The notes beneath the pieces are model-generated. The model did no database searches, had not been told where the DNA came from, and saw only the letters and a list, made by a program, of their open reading frames with translations. DNA of 64,000 nt from positions 19,815 through 83,814 of the forward strand of contig JAGPCO010000014.1 of NCBI GenBank assembly GCA_018058095.1, in the 5' to 3' direction. Positions 40,204 to 49,331 of this stretch are shown here, in pieces; position 1 is the first letter of the stretch, and every line of letters starts with the position of its first letter. This DNA is from Kofleriaceae bacterium. Lineage in GTDB: Bacteria; Myxococcota_A; Polyangia; Haliangiales; Haliangiaceae. The position numbers and the translations under genes were made by a program.

Positions 40204-40884
40204 ATGGCGTCCGCCGTCGTCCTGCTCTCGGGGGGTCTCGACTCGACCACCACCCTGGCCATCGCCCGCAGCCAGGGGTTTGCCTGCCACGCCCTCACCG
40301 TGCGCTACGGCCAGCTGCACGCCTGTGAGCTCGACGCCGCCCGCGCCGCCGCCGCCGCCCACGGCGCCGTCGCCCACCAGGTCGTCGACCTCGACCTGCG
40401 GCCGCTGGCGCGCTCGGCCCTGACCGACGCCAGCGTGGCCGTGCCCAAGGACCGCTCGCTGGCCGACATCGGCGCGCCCGGCGACGTGCCGTCGACCTAC
40501 GTGCCGGCCCGCAACACCGTGCTCATGGCGCTGGCGCTGGCCTGGGCCGAGTCGATCGGCGCGCGCGACCTGTTCCTCGGCGTCAACGTGCTCGACGCCA
40601 GCGGTTACCCCGACTGCCGGCCGGCCTTCGTCGACGCATTCGAAGCGCTGGCCCAGGTCGCCACCCGCACCGGCGGCTTCCACGTCCACGCCCCGCTCAT
40701 CGCCATGACCAAGGCCGACATCATCCGCGCCGGCCTGGCCCTCGGCGTCGACTACGCCGCCACCCACAGCTGCTACGACCCGGGCCCGGGCGGCGGCGCG
40801 TGTGGCCGGTGCGACGCCTGCCTGCTGCGCAAGAAGGGCTTCGCCGACGCCGGCGTGCCCGACCCGACGCGTTACGCCGCGTGA
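40204..40884 (+). CDS. queC: 7-cyano-7-deazaguanine synthase
   Basis: QueC converts 7-carboxy-7-deazaguanine to preQ0 in queuosine synthesis, using ATP and ammonia. The 226-aa protein has the PP-loop [15 protein letters not shown], the conserved [20 protein letters not shown] broken into its typical segments, and the zinc-binding cluster of four Cys in [20 protein letters not shown]. The start ATG at 40204 is chosen over an in-frame upstream GTG-type reading because it matches the family N-terminus. No other que genes are nearby. Confidence 0.95.
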   Translation: MASAVVLLSGGLDSTTTLAIARSQGFACHALTVRYGQLHACELDAARAAAAAHGAVAHQVVDLDLRPLARSALTDASVAVPKDRSLADIGAPGDVPSTYVPARNTVLMALALAWAESIGARDLFLGVNVLDASGYPDCRPAFVDAFEALAQVATRTGGFHVHAPLIAMTKADIIRAGLALGVDYAATHSCYDPGPGGGACGRCDACLLRKKGFADAGVPDPTRYAA

Positions 40885-40885
40885 G

Positions 40886-41731
40886 TCAGCGCGCTCGCGC
40901 CTGCGCCTGCGTCTGCACCAGCGTCCGCATGCGCTCGTTGACGCCGGCCGGCCACGGTGGCTGCGCGCCGGCCGTCAGGCCGTCGACGGTCAGGCCGGCG
41001 TCGCGGCACAACCAGGTCGCCAGGTCGGCCATCGTGTAGTTCTCCGAGCCGCGGTCGCCGCTGATCGAGGAGCCCCGGTTGATCGCCCCGACCTCCTCCT
41101 TGCGATCGAACCACGGCAGCAGCAGCGGGCACAGCTCCGGCCGGGCGACGTACCGAAAGAGCCGGGCGTGTTCTTCGGCCTCGTCGGCGCTGGCGCCCCG
41201 AAGCGCACGCGCGAAGGTGGTGGTGGCCGCCGGCGCGCGCAGGTGGACCTGGGCCGCCGTCCACGCCAGCCGGGCCTCGGGGCCACGCGCGAGCGCACGC
41301 AGGGGCGCCAGCTGCCGCGCCGACGTGGCGTGGCGGCCGGCCGCCAGCAGCACCAGCGCGCGCCCGGTGTCACCGCTGGCCGATGGCGCCAGCGCGGTGA
41401 TGACCGACAGGCACGGCTGCGCCGGCGTGGTGGTGGTGTTGAGCGACACCATCACGCCGTCGATCCAGTCGGCGTCGTCGGTGGCGCGCGGCCGCGCCCG
41501 CACGAAGCGGGTGGCCTGGCGACAATCGGCCTTGATCAGCGCGAGGACCACCGTCTCGCGCTCGAACGCGTCGAGCGTGGGCCAGGCCCGGGTCGCCTCG
41601 GCCACCTGGTCGGCCACCGGCTTGACCGGCGCCGTGGGGGCGGGCGTGGGCTGGGCCTGGGCCTGGGCCGTCCCGGCCACGACGAGGCCACACAGGCTGA
41701 GCACGAGGTGGGTACGGGCACGGTCGGGCAT
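40886..41731 (-). CDS. Exported protein, unknown function
   Basis: A 281-aa protein with a signal peptide (core VLSLCGLVVAGT, cleavage near AQAQAQ). The mature part is helical with a repeat-like pattern (LDAFERETVVLALIKADC, LVLLAAGRHATSARQLAPLRAL) that could form a HEAT/TPR-like solenoid, and four Cys. No family recognised. The gene ends one base after the convergent queC stop. TATGCT lies 12 bases before the ATG on the minus strand, and CTGGTGCGTT further upstream. Confidence 0.62.
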   Translation of the reverse strand: MPDRARTHLVLSLCGLVVAGTAQAQAQPTPAPTAPVKPVADQVAEATRAWPTLDAFERETVVLALIKADCRQATRFVRARPRATDDADWIDGVMVSLNTTTTPAQPCLSVITALAPSASGDTGRALVLLAAGRHATSARQLAPLRALARGPEARLAWTAAQVHLRAPAATTTFARALRGASADEAEEHARLFRYVARPELCPLLLPWFDRKEEVGAINRGSSISGDRGSENYTMADLATWLCRDAGLTVDGLTAGAQPPWPAGVNERMRTLVQTQAQARAR

Positions 41732-41799
41732 GGCTGGCCGGGTAGCATACCCGTGAACGCACCAGCGCCCGGCCCGGTCTGATGCCCGGGGCCGCCCGC

Positions 41800-42699
41800 T
41801 CACTGGCACGGCAAGCCGGCGATGCGGACCAGGTTGCCGTTGGTGCTGGCGATCCAGGCCGCGCCGGCGGCGTCGTCGAGGCCGATGCCGCTGGCCCCGG
41901 ACGCGACCTCCGTCGGCAGCGCGTACTCGTCGACCAGCGTGCCGGTCGGCGTGAACACCGCCAGCGTCGGCTCGTCGCTCGACACCACGAACAGGTAGCC
42001 GTTGGACCGGCACACCTCGAGGTCGCCGTAGTTGACCGAGAACGCCGGCAGCACCGAGAAGCTGGCCAGCACCGCGCCGGTGGTGGCGTCGAGCTCGGCG
42101 ATGACGTTGCCGACGGTGTCGCCCGGGACCCGGTCCTGCACCGCGAACACCGTGCCGCGCATCGGGTGGAGGGCGGCGCCGACCACGTGGCTGGCGCCGA
42201 ACGCGGTGGCCAGCACGACCGCGCTGCCGCCCTGCGCGGCATACAGCTCGGCGCTGTCGGTCTCGCCGTTGACGAACACCACGTCACCGGCGGCGAGCGT
42301 GGTGGTGCCGAGCGTGAACGCCGCCCCGGCCACCTCGACGTCGACGTCGTTGGCGACCTCACCCGGCCGGGCGATCGGCGTGCCGGCCACACCAGCGCCG
42401 CTGAACGGGTGGAGCATCGCGCCGCTGCACGGGTAGACCCACACCGTGTCGGTGCTGGCGGCGTAGCCGACCCCACACAGCGCGCCCAGCCCGCCCGGGA
42501 ACGTGGCCGTGGTGCTCAGCGACGGCGCCGCGTCGGGCGCGGCGTCGTCGGTGCTGGTGGCGGCGTCGGCGGCGCTGGTGGCGGCGTCAGGGACGGGCGC
42601 GTCGATCCGGCCGGCCGCGTCGGGCAGCTTGCCACCGTCGCTGCCACACGCGGTGGTGGCCGCGAACACGAGGGCCAGGACGAGGTGTCGCGTCGACAT
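41800..42699 (-). CDS. Lipoprotein, probable beta-propeller
   Basis: A 299-aa lipoprotein (lipobox TTAC) with an Asp/Ala-rich linker repeating DAAT/DAAP. The mature domain consists of short beta repeats (ATFPGGLGALCGVGYAAS, GNVIAELDATTGAVLASFSV, GLDDAAGAAWIAS) in the style of six- or seven-bladed SMP-30/NHL-like propellers. Two Cys near VCRSNGY and GLPCQ could pair. Function unknown. TAGAAT lies six bases before the ATG. Confidence 0.65.
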   Translation of the reverse strand: MSTRHLVLALVFAATTACGSDGGKLPDAAGRIDAPVPDAATSAADAATSTDDAAPDAAPSLSTTATFPGGLGALCGVGYAASTDTVWVYPCSGAMLHPFSGAGVAGTPIARPGEVANDVDVEVAGAAFTLGTTTLAAGDVVFVNGETDSAELYAAQGGSAVVLATAFGASHVVGAALHPMRGTVFAVQDRVPGDTVGNVIAELDATTGAVLASFSVLPAFSVNYGDLEVCRSNGYLFVVSSDEPTLAVFTPTGTLVDEYALPTEVASGASGIGLDDAAGAAWIASTNGNLVRIAGLPCQ

Positions 42700-42705
42700 C
42701 CGGCC

Positions 42706-42711
42706 ATTCTA
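42706..42711 (-). promoter_or_regulatory. -10-like TAGAAT, 6 nt before start
   Basis: Minus strand GTGTAGAAT, GGCCGG, ATG at 42699. Predicts a leaderless transcript for the propeller lipoprotein. Confidence 0.45.
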
Positions 42712-42792
42712 CACACGCGCGCCTGAGCTTCGACCGCGGCGTCGCGTCGACGCGGTCGCCCGATCACCGCAGAGATCGGCGACACTCCCTTC

Positions 42793-44052
42793 ATGCCACC
42801 CCGCCCTCCCGGCCGCCCGCTGCTCCTGTCCGCCCTGGCCGCTCTCGCCGCCATGGCCGGTTGCGGCGACGACGGGACCAGCCTGCCCGATGCCTCCGAT
42901 CCGCAGCGCGACGCCCCCGCCGTCGCCGACGCGGGGCCGCCCGGCCTCGACGGCGCCAGCGGCGTGGTCAGCGTCCAGCTCGCGCCGCCGGTCGGCGAGG
43001 TGCCGGTCATCTTCCTCGCCGCCGACGACACCGTCGTCGCCATGACCACCACCGACGGCGCGGGGATGGCCAGCGCGACCCTGCCGCCCGGCGGCAGCGT
43101 GACCGTGATCAACCAGGCCCGGGAGGAGCTCTACACCGTGCTCGGCGTCGAGGCCGGCGACACCATCCGCGTCCCGATCCTGGGCAACCCCAGCGCCGTC
43201 ACGCTCACCGTCGACCTGCCGGTGCTGGCCGGCGCGACCTCGTACCGGCTGCAGTCGGCCTGTAGCAACGGCGGCACCAGCAACACGCCCCAGGTGCTGC
43301 TGCTCAGCCGATGCAGCGGCCCGACCGACCTGCTCGTCGTCGCGCAGAGTCCGAGCGGGCCACAGGCGCTGCTCGCGCCCGACGTCGACCTGCCCGCCGT
43401 CGCCGGCACAGTCACCGTGACCGGCACTTACCGGCCCGAGGGCAGCGCCAGCCTGGCGGTGACCAACCTCCCCGGCGGCCTGAGCACCATCGACGCCCAC
43501 CTGGTTCGAGCTCGGGGTCGCTACTTCATCAACGACCAGGTCCCGACCTCCGCGGTGGTCACCGCCGGCGCCGCCGCGGTGCCAGCCCTGCCGTACACCG
43601 ACCTGCCCGGGCTCGACGTGCTGGCCGGCGTGATCATGCAGCCGCCCGGCGTCGGCCGGCAGCACCTGGTGCAGCGCGGCCCGGCCGCGGCCAGCTACGC
43701 CCTCGACGCCGGCGTCACGCCGCTGCCGTTCGTGCAGAGCGTCAGCGTCGACGACGCCACGCAGACCGTGACCTGGACCGGGACCGGCCCCGGCACGCCC
43801 GTGGCGGTGTGGACCCAGCTGCAGGACGGCAAGGTGTACTGGAACGTGCTGGCCCCCAGCGGCACCCCCGTGCGGATGCCACACCTGCCCGCCCCGTTCG
43901 ACGTCTACCAGCTCATCCAGGGACGCGTGCTCGAGCTGGCCCTGCTGGCTGGCGCGACCTACCCGGCGCTGCGGGCCGAGGTCGTCGGCGCCAGCAACGT
44001 CGACCAGCTGGTCCTGCCCGGGTCGACGATGACCATCGCGCTCCAGCCGTGA
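42793..44052 (+). CDS. Lipoprotein, carboxypeptidase-regulatory-like N-terminal domain
   Basis: A 419-aa lipoprotein (lipobox MAGC) with an Asp/Pro linker. Residues 60-110 (VPVIFLAADDTVVAMTTTDG then GMASATLPPGGSVTVI) look like a carboxypeptidase-regulatory or Big-type beta sandwich. Further Ig-like beta segments follow. A Cys pair (SACSNGG, SRCSGP) may be bonded. Likely an envelope protein of unknown partner. It is divergent from the propeller lipoprotein. Confidence 0.65.
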   Translation: MPPRPPGRPLLLSALAALAAMAGCGDDGTSLPDASDPQRDAPAVADAGPPGLDGASGVVSVQLAPPVGEVPVIFLAADDTVVAMTTTDGAGMASATLPPGGSVTVINQAREELYTVLGVEAGDTIRVPILGNPSAVTLTVDLPVLAGATSYRLQSACSNGGTSNTPQVLLLSRCSGPTDLLVVAQSPSGPQALLAPDVDLPAVAGTVTVTGTYRPEGSASLAVTNLPGGLSTIDAHLVRARGRYFINDQVPTSAVVTAGAAAVPALPYTDLPGLDVLAGVIMQPPGVGRQHLVQRGPAAASYALDAGVTPLPFVQSVSVDDATQTVTWTGTGPGTPVAVWTQLQDGKVYWNVLAPSGTPVRMPHLPAPFDVYQLIQGRVLELALLAGATYPALRAEVVGASNVDQLVLPGSTMTIALQP

Positions 44053-44093
44053 GCGCGGGGCGGCGCCTGGCGTCGGCCCGGCGGGTGATCGTG

Positions 44094-44099
44094 TAAGCT
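44094..44099 (+). promoter_or_regulatory. -10-like TAAGCT, 6 nt before start
   Basis: GTGTAAGCT, GCCGTC, then the GTG start at 44106. A plus-strand example of the leaderless pattern. Confidence 0.45.
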
Positions 44100-44105
44100 G
44101 CCGTC

Positions 44106-45212
44106 GTGAAGCTGGGCACGCTGCTCCTGCGCAACGCGGTCATCGGGCTGACCCAGCTCGAGGCGGCGCTGCGCAACCAGGTGCTGTACGGCGGCAAGCT
44201 CGGCACCAACCTGGTCGAGCTCGGCTTCGTCGAGCTCGACCTGCTGGCCCGCACCCTGGCCGACCTGTCGGGCCTGCCGGTCGCCACCCAGGACCTGCTC
44301 GAGGCCGCCGAGCCCGAGGCGCTGGAGCTCGTCGGCGCCGAGCTGGCGCAGGCGCTGGGCGTCGTGCCGCTCCGGCGCGAGGGCGATGCGCTGGCGGTCG
44401 CCGTGATCGATCCCGACGACGTCGACGGCATCACCCAGCTGACCGAACACGTGCAGATGCGGGTCGCCTCGTACGTCGTGCCCGAGCTGCGCGCGCTGTA
44501 CTACCTCGAGAAGCTGTACGGCCTGCCGCGCAAGGCCCGCTTCGTGCGCACCGCCGCCCGCGACGCCGAGCGCCGCGCCGCCGCCGCCATCGACGACCGG
44601 CGCCGGACCCAGCCGGCCGGCGGCATGGTCATGCCCCCCGGGTTCACCGTCGAGCCGCGCCGCCGTCGCGGCTCGACCGCGCCCATGGACGTCGGCCCGG
44701 TCCCCGCCGCCGCCAGCGCCGTCGTCATCGGCGAGCGTATGGCCGGGGCCACCCACCGCGACCAGATCGCCGACGCCCTCGTCGACTTCGGCCGCGGCCG
44801 CACCGCCGCGTTGATCCTCTTCATCGTCCGCGACGGCAACGCCCTCGGCTGGCGCGCCCACATCGCCACCGGCCGCGGCCTGGTGCAGCAGATCGAGGAC
44901 CTGTCCCTCCCCCTTGGCGGCAGCTCCGTCCTGCAAGCCGCCCATGACAGCGCCACCCCCTACCGCGGCCGCTCCCCGTCCTCCGGCCGCCCCGTCGAGA
45001 CCCGCCTCTGGACCGCCATCGGCGCCGACCCCGCCCCCGACGAGTCGTTGGTCGTCCCCATCAGCGTCCGCCAGCGCGTCGTCAACCTCGTCTACGCCCA
45101 CGGCCTGGGCGGCGCCCCGCTAGCGGCCGATGTGGCCGACGTGCTGATCGATCTCTGCCGCCAGGCCGAGGAGGCGTACGTGCGGCTGATCAAGGCGCAC
45201 CGGGGGGGGTGA
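44106..45212 (+). CDS. MshEN-domain protein without the GspE ATPase
   Basis: A 368-aa soluble protein. The N-terminus (KLGTLLLRNAVIGLTQLEAA, YGGKLGTNLVELGFVELDLL) is a MshEN/GspE-II N-terminal domain, which in type II secretion and type IV pilus ATPases binds partners or cyclic di-GMP. The middle is a basic linker. The C-terminal 140 residues (AALILFIVRDGNALGWRA, VVPISVRQRVVNLVYAHG) resemble a GAF-like domain. No Walker motifs are present. It probably is a regulator of motility or secretion. Confidence 0.78.
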   Translation: MKLGTLLLRNAVIGLTQLEAALRNQVLYGGKLGTNLVELGFVELDLLARTLADLSGLPVATQDLLEAAEPEALELVGAELAQALGVVPLRREGDALAVAVIDPDDVDGITQLTEHVQMRVASYVVPELRALYYLEKLYGLPRKARFVRTAARDAERRAAAAIDDRRRTQPAGGMVMPPGFTVEPRRRRGSTAPMDVGPVPAAASAVVIGERMAGATHRDQIADALVDFGRGRTAALILFIVRDGNALGWRAHIATGRGLVQQIEDLSLPLGGSSVLQAAHDSATPYRGRSPSSGRPVETRLWTAIGADPAPDESLVVPISVRQRVVNLVYAHGLGGAPLAADVADVLIDLCRQAEEAYVRLIKAHRGG

Positions 45213-45310
45213 GCCCGACGTGCCTGATCGCAAGCTCATCCGTTGGATCGATTCCACCTGCTCGCAGCGCAATGCCCAGCCGTAGGCAAGTCATCCGGCC
45301 TTTGCAGGTT

Positions 45311-45330
45311 CAAATCGGGGGCAGGATTTG
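45311..45330. repeat. Hairpin CAAATC / GATTTG at the island edge
   Basis: Perfect six-base inverted repeat with an eight-base G-rich loop in the AT-richer gap before the foreign gene block. It could mark the insertion boundary or a terminator for the island operon, whose last gene ends at 45470. No direct-repeat partner was found at the other side. Confidence 0.3.
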
Positions 45331-45469
45331 CCGGTGTGTCTATCGAGGTTTGCAAGGTTATCGCGCTCCAAGGCCGGTGATCGGCGGAGCGGCGAGCAGG
45401 TCGCCCTCGATCGCACGCGCGGCCCAAGGAGATGGGTCGTCGGCCCCGGCTCCCCGCGCTCGATTGAGT

Positions 45470-46156
45470 TCACTTCGTCGCCCTCTTTGAGCCTTTCGCC
45501 TTCGACGACGTTGGATCGATCGGCCTCTGCGGCTTCGCCTTCGGACCTTTCATCTTCGTCAGGTTCTGCTTCGTCAGTTTCGCCTTCGACACCTTGGACG
45601 CGCGTTCGGCGGCCTCGGCGACCAGAGGCGCGAAGACACGGAGCCCGTCCAACGCGAGCTGACCTGCCTCATACCGAGCGTAGTAGTGCCGGCGCCAACG
45701 GATCACCTTCTCGCCATCGCCGAGCTTGAGCCGCTTCAGCGTGAACTCGGCGATCGCCTTGAAAGCGGCTGGCACCTTGCTGGTCACCCGCATCTGAAGA
45801 GACGGCAGGATGACCTCGAACCAGCCACTCTTGACGAGGTACGGATCGAGGACCGTCGCGTCCGCCGTTTTCTTCGACGAGTTCAGGATGTGGGAAACGA
45901 AGCGGAAGTTGCTCCACTCGTATGCGAGGTCGGGGCGGTTCTTCCAGCTGAGATAGTGATCGACCGTCCCGCCCGTCGGATCGAGCATCGCGGCATAGCC
46001 GCACAGATGCGCAAAGCCCTCGGCCAGCTCGGGCAAGAACGGCGACCATAGATCCTTCGGGCGCTTCGCCTTCGGGTTAGCCCGCAGCCAGTTGTCGCCA
46101 CCGGCCTTGATGTTCGCGTACCCCGACGGTCGAGCAACCTTGGCAACCGGAATCAC
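45470..46156 (-). CDS. HNH-like nuclease candidate coupled to the AAA ATPase
   Basis: A 228-aa basic protein. GTG at 46156 overlaps the ATPase stop by four bases and has GAGG five bases upstream, which fixes the start. The central segment has an HNH-type layout: Asp66-His67 (TVDHYLSW), Asn83 (YEWSNFRF) and Asn92 (ILNSSK). This pattern is shared with TIGR02646/PtuB-like HNH proteins that accompany Septu and retron ATPases. The zinc-knuckle cysteines of those proteins are missing; only Cys52 remains. The C-terminus is a Lys-rich tail likely to touch nucleic acid. Effector role is inferred. Confidence 0.68.
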   Translation of the reverse strand: MIPVAKVARPSGYANIKAGGDNWLRANPKAKRPKDLWSPFLPELAEGFAHLCGYAAMLDPTGGTVDHYLSWKNRPDLAYEWSNFRFVSHILNSSKKTADATVLDPYLVKSGWFEVILPSLQMRVTSKVPAAFKAIAEFTLKRLKLGDGEKVIRWRRHYYARYEAGQLALDGLRVFAPLVAEAAERASKVSKAKLTKQNLTKMKGPKAKPQRPIDPTSSKAKGSKRATK

Positions 46157-47427
46157 GTCGTCCTCGCGCGCTTCTTCTTCGGCTTCACCAGCTTCATTGC
46201 ACCGCCGTCGAGGAGCCAACGCGGCCAGAATTGATCATTCGCGGGAAGGAGGCGTTGCAAGGCCTTGTGGATCGCCTGCTTGGTTGACAGGCCCTTCGGC
46301 AAGTGTTTGTCGCCGCGCATGAGCGCTTCGGCCGCTTCAATCGCCCGCTCTGCATCGAGCGAGCGCGGTTGCTCCAATCCAAACACATCTGAGAGCAGCC
46401 ACTCCGAGACGTCGCCTTGTGTGGCCCAACCGCCAGTCTCGAGGACAACCTTCCCGTCCACGACTTTCAAGTGAAACAGCTCGTCGAGCTCCGGCGAGAA
46501 GAGCGGCTCGACCGAGGCGAGCACGAGAGGCGCATGTGTCGCTAGGAGCACCTGCGGCGGTGAGGCCTTGTCACCACGGAGCGCGTCGATCGCCGCAAGC
46601 AAGCTGGGCACGATCGTCCGCTGCCAGCGCGGATGCAGGTGCGTTTCTGGCTCGTCGAAAAGGATCACAAACCGGTCCTCCGGCTCACGGTTCAGCAGCT
46701 TTGCCGCCACGCGATGCTCGTGCCAGGCCCACACCAGGAAGTACGCGAGGGCAAGCGCGCGTCGAACGCCAGCCGAGGCGAGTGCGACCGGTACCTCTTG
46801 GCTGCCGACCAAGAGCGTGGGGCGATCACGCCCCTCGCCGAGGAACAACCTTCGGGGTGGTCCCGCTCGTAGCGTTTCGCCGACCGGCGACAGCACGCGC
46901 AGGACCTGTTCCAACGCCTCGAACTGCGGCTTGCGGCCCTCCTGCCAGTTCACCCAATCGCGTTCGAGGCCCTCGCTTGCGCGCCGATCGCCGATCGTCA
47001 GACCATCCCAGACTTCGGACGCAGTGAAGTGATACGCAGCCGCGCGATCCGGATCGCTCCGCCAGTAGTTGCGCGCGGGGTCCCACACCGAGAACCCACC
47101 ATCGATCCGGATGTAGACCACGATCCCCGGCATAGGGGGCCGCTTTGCATTGAGCGGCCAGCTCTCGTCTTCACGCCGGAACTTGGAGACGACCGGCTCC
47201 GCAGCCCCGCCCTTGCCGTGGACGACGTACTCGATCGTGCCGCCCTTCTCCGTCGTCGGAAGCGCAATCGTCCCGGCCCACGTCCGTGTCAGCGTCCACC
47301 ATGCGACGTCGAGTAAGAAGCTCTTCCCAAGTCCGTTGTCACCTGTGATCAGGTTCAGACGCTCAGCCGCGTCGAACCGAAGGTCAGGAGCCGGGCCGAC
47401 GTTTTTTAGGTGCAGGTATTCGAGCAT
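46153..47427 (-). CDS. AAA (AAA_15/21-type) ATPase, PtuA-like
   Basis: A 424-aa SMC/ABC-like ATPase. Walker A GDNGLGKS is at residues 29-36, Walker B FVILFDEPETHLHPRW in the last third, followed by the H-loop LLATHAPLVLASVEP. There is no TOPRIM domain, which distinguishes it from the OLD protein next door. ATPases of this class in Septu (PtuA) form a scaffold that holds and controls a nuclease. Here the coupled gene encodes an HNH-like protein, so a two-gene Septu-like module is plausible. The Shine-Dalgarno GAGGAA is seven bases before the ATG. Confidence 0.82.
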   Translation of the reverse strand: MLEYLHLKNVGPAPDLRFDAAERLNLITGDNGLGKSFLLDVAWWTLTRTWAGTIALPTTEKGGTIEYVVHGKGGAAEPVVSKFRREDESWPLNAKRPPMPGIVVYIRIDGGFSVWDPARNYWRSDPDRAAAYHFTASEVWDGLTIGDRRASEGLERDWVNWQEGRKPQFEALEQVLRVLSPVGETLRAGPPRRLFLGEGRDRPTLLVGSQEVPVALASAGVRRALALAYFLVWAWHEHRVAAKLLNREPEDRFVILFDEPETHLHPRWQRTIVPSLLAAIDALRGDKASPPQVLLATHAPLVLASVEPLFSPELDELFHLKVVDGKVVLETGGWATQGDVSEWLLSDVFGLEQPRSLDAERAIEAAEALMRGDKHLPKGLSTKQAIHKALQRLLPANDQFWPRWLLDGGAMKLVKPKKKRARTT

Positions 47428-47522
47428 CTATCTATTCCTCGGCGCATCGGGAACGGCCTCTCGTGTGAGCGACGCCGCCGGGCGACGCGCCGCTTGATCC
47501 ACTACCTTCCAGGTTCGCGCGC

Positions 47523-49298
47523 TCATGCAAACTCGCCGTTAACCTTCGCGAAGAGCTTGGAAGCCAGGTCCGCAGTGCCAGGCGGAAGATCGGCCAAGGT
47601 CTTCATCGTGTCGAATCGCTTTTGAAGCGCCGCCAAGATCGGACCCTTGTCGAGAACCATGACTCGGCCCTTCGTGACCAGGGCCGCCTCGACTCGCTTG
47701 CAGAGCTGCGGGCTGTTGACGATCGGGATGTCGGCCGGCGTGAGATTCGTCCCATACGCTTCGTTCACGCATTCGAGGTAGAAGGCCTCGGGGAACATGT
47801 CCTCGATCGCGAACTCGGCATTCGTTGACCCGAGGGCCTTGCCGAGCATGAACACTCGAAACCGAGCCCCGGTTGTGGCAGCGATCTGGGTCGAGCACTG
47901 CTCGGAAATCTTCTTTCGAGCTGCCTCCCCCGCGCCATCGAGATCCAGCAGCACCCCCGAATCCCATCCGTTACCGGCAAAGAACGAGGCAAACATCGGT
48001 GTCTTGGAGGCGCCGTTCGCGACCACGAGGAAGATCCGATCGGAGAACCCTCCACTTCCGGAGGCCTTAGAGAGCCCGGAGAGCTTATTGAGGATCACCC
48101 AGTCGTCCACACCTTCGACGATCAAATTCTGGCGTGCGCCGAGTAGCCCGCTCATTCCGGCGCTCAATCCGAGGGCGGCCTCGATAACCATCATGGGTTC
48201 GCGCTGGCTGCTCACCACCCCGCGTTTGACGGTGGAGTGATGATCGTGAACCTCTAGGATTCGCAAACGCTCCGGGAACCCGTTGTCGAGCATCGTCGAG
48301 AGATGAGTGGTGTAAAGAACGACGTTACTCGGGCTGAGCTGTTCAAGGAACGCCAGCAGATCGCGATGGCCGGCGTGATGCAGGTACACGCCCGGTTCAT
48401 CGAGAAGGAGGATGCAGTTGCTGTATGCCCCCTTGCTCGCATGCGTGAACCTCCAAATGAACGACACGAACCATTGAAATCCGCGAGACCGCTTCTTGAG
48501 CGGCACAAATGCGTCCAACCCCTCATCCTCAACGAGCACATCGAGCGTCGTCGCGTCCACACGAAGGTTGAACTTCACGGGGCGCTGCTTCCACATGTGA
48601 ACGAACTGCTTTGACAGGTGTCGTGAGGCCGCATTCGTGTCGAAGCCTCGGCGCGTTCTACCTTCATCAGACCCGCCGCGACTGATGAGTTGCTCGAGGT
48701 TCAGCCCAGCAAGCTCGAGGAGCGTCAGGATGGTCCGCTCCTCACCGTCGACGTTGTCACCCTTGGCTTGAAGTGCCGCGATATCGGCGTGTCCCGCGAA
48801 CGTCAAATAGTCGTCCATGTAGACGCACTTCGGAAGTCGAGCCGTCAGCCATGTCTCGGCCTTCGCCTTGTCAGCGCTCGCGGGAAAGCTGGCCGGCCAT
48901 TCGATGATGAGTTTGTTGGAGTAGCCGCGACTGACGGCCACCTCCAACGAGGCTAGCGCCGGTGTGCTTGCTGGGGGCGACTGAGGCTGCCCGTCGATCG
49001 GAGCTGGAGGTGGGGGCTCGGACTCCTTAACAACCGAAGCGCACTCCTTCGCATCCAGCACAAACACCGCATCGCACGCGTTTGCGGCCGCACTCCGCTC
49101 CCCCCACTTATCGATCGGCCAGTCCTCTTCTAGATCGAACTTCTGCTTCTCGAACGGCAGCAGACGCTCAAGCGCCTGCAATAGGTTGCTCTTTCCGCAC
49201 TCGTTCTGCCCAACGAAGGCAGTGATCGAGGACACCTCGACCCATCCCGAGTCGACAATGTTGCGGAAGTTGGAAACACGGAACTTCAGAAGACGCAC
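47523..49298 (-). CDS. OLD-family nuclease: ATPase plus TOPRIM
   Basis: A 591-aa OLD-type protein. The N-terminal ATPase has Walker A GQNECGKS (residues 30-37) and Walker B CILLLDEPGVYLH, then an H-loop VVLYTTHLSTML. The C-terminal TOPRIM domain shows the metal-binding Glu395 (NLIVEGVDDWVIL) and Asp452/Asp454 (LLDLDGAG). OLD proteins such as GajA of Gabija and P2 Old cut DNA and protect against phage. No UvrD-like GajB is adjacent; the partners are instead a DUF262 protein and another ATPase. Start GTG with GGAGGG five bases upstream. Confidence 0.88.
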   Translation of the reverse strand: MRLLKFRVSNFRNIVDSGWVEVSSITAFVGQNECGKSNLLQALERLLPFEKQKFDLEEDWPIDKWGERSAAANACDAVFVLDAKECASVVKESEPPPPAPIDGQPQSPPASTPALASLEVAVSRGYSNKLIIEWPASFPASADKAKAETWLTARLPKCVYMDDYLTFAGHADIAALQAKGDNVDGEERTILTLLELAGLNLEQLISRGGSDEGRTRRGFDTNAASRHLSKQFVHMWKQRPVKFNLRVDATTLDVLVEDEGLDAFVPLKKRSRGFQWFVSFIWRFTHASKGAYSNCILLLDEPGVYLHHAGHRDLLAFLEQLSPSNVVLYTTHLSTMLDNGFPERLRILEVHDHHSTVKRGVVSSQREPMMVIEAALGLSAGMSGLLGARQNLIVEGVDDWVILNKLSGLSKASGSGGFSDRIFLVVANGASKTPMFASFFAGNGWDSGVLLDLDGAGEAARKKISEQCSTQIAATTGARFRVFMLGKALGSTNAEFAIEDMFPEAFYLECVNEAYGTNLTPADIPIVNSPQLCKRVEAALVTKGRVMVLDKGPILAALQKRFDTMKTLADLPPGTADLASKLFAKVNGEFA

Positions 49299-49331
49299 GA
49301 CAACCCTCCTGCCTGCTTGCGAATCTGTTCA

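Noticed and set aside
45306..45320. GGTTCAAATC resembling a tRNA T-loop at the island edge
   Set aside because: Flanking bases do not pair to form a T stem and no anticodon or acceptor arms exist; no tRNA or tRNA fragment can be supported.
47523..49298. OLD protein as GajA of a Gabija system
   Set aside because: Gabija needs a UvrD-like GajB gene next to it; none is present on either side.
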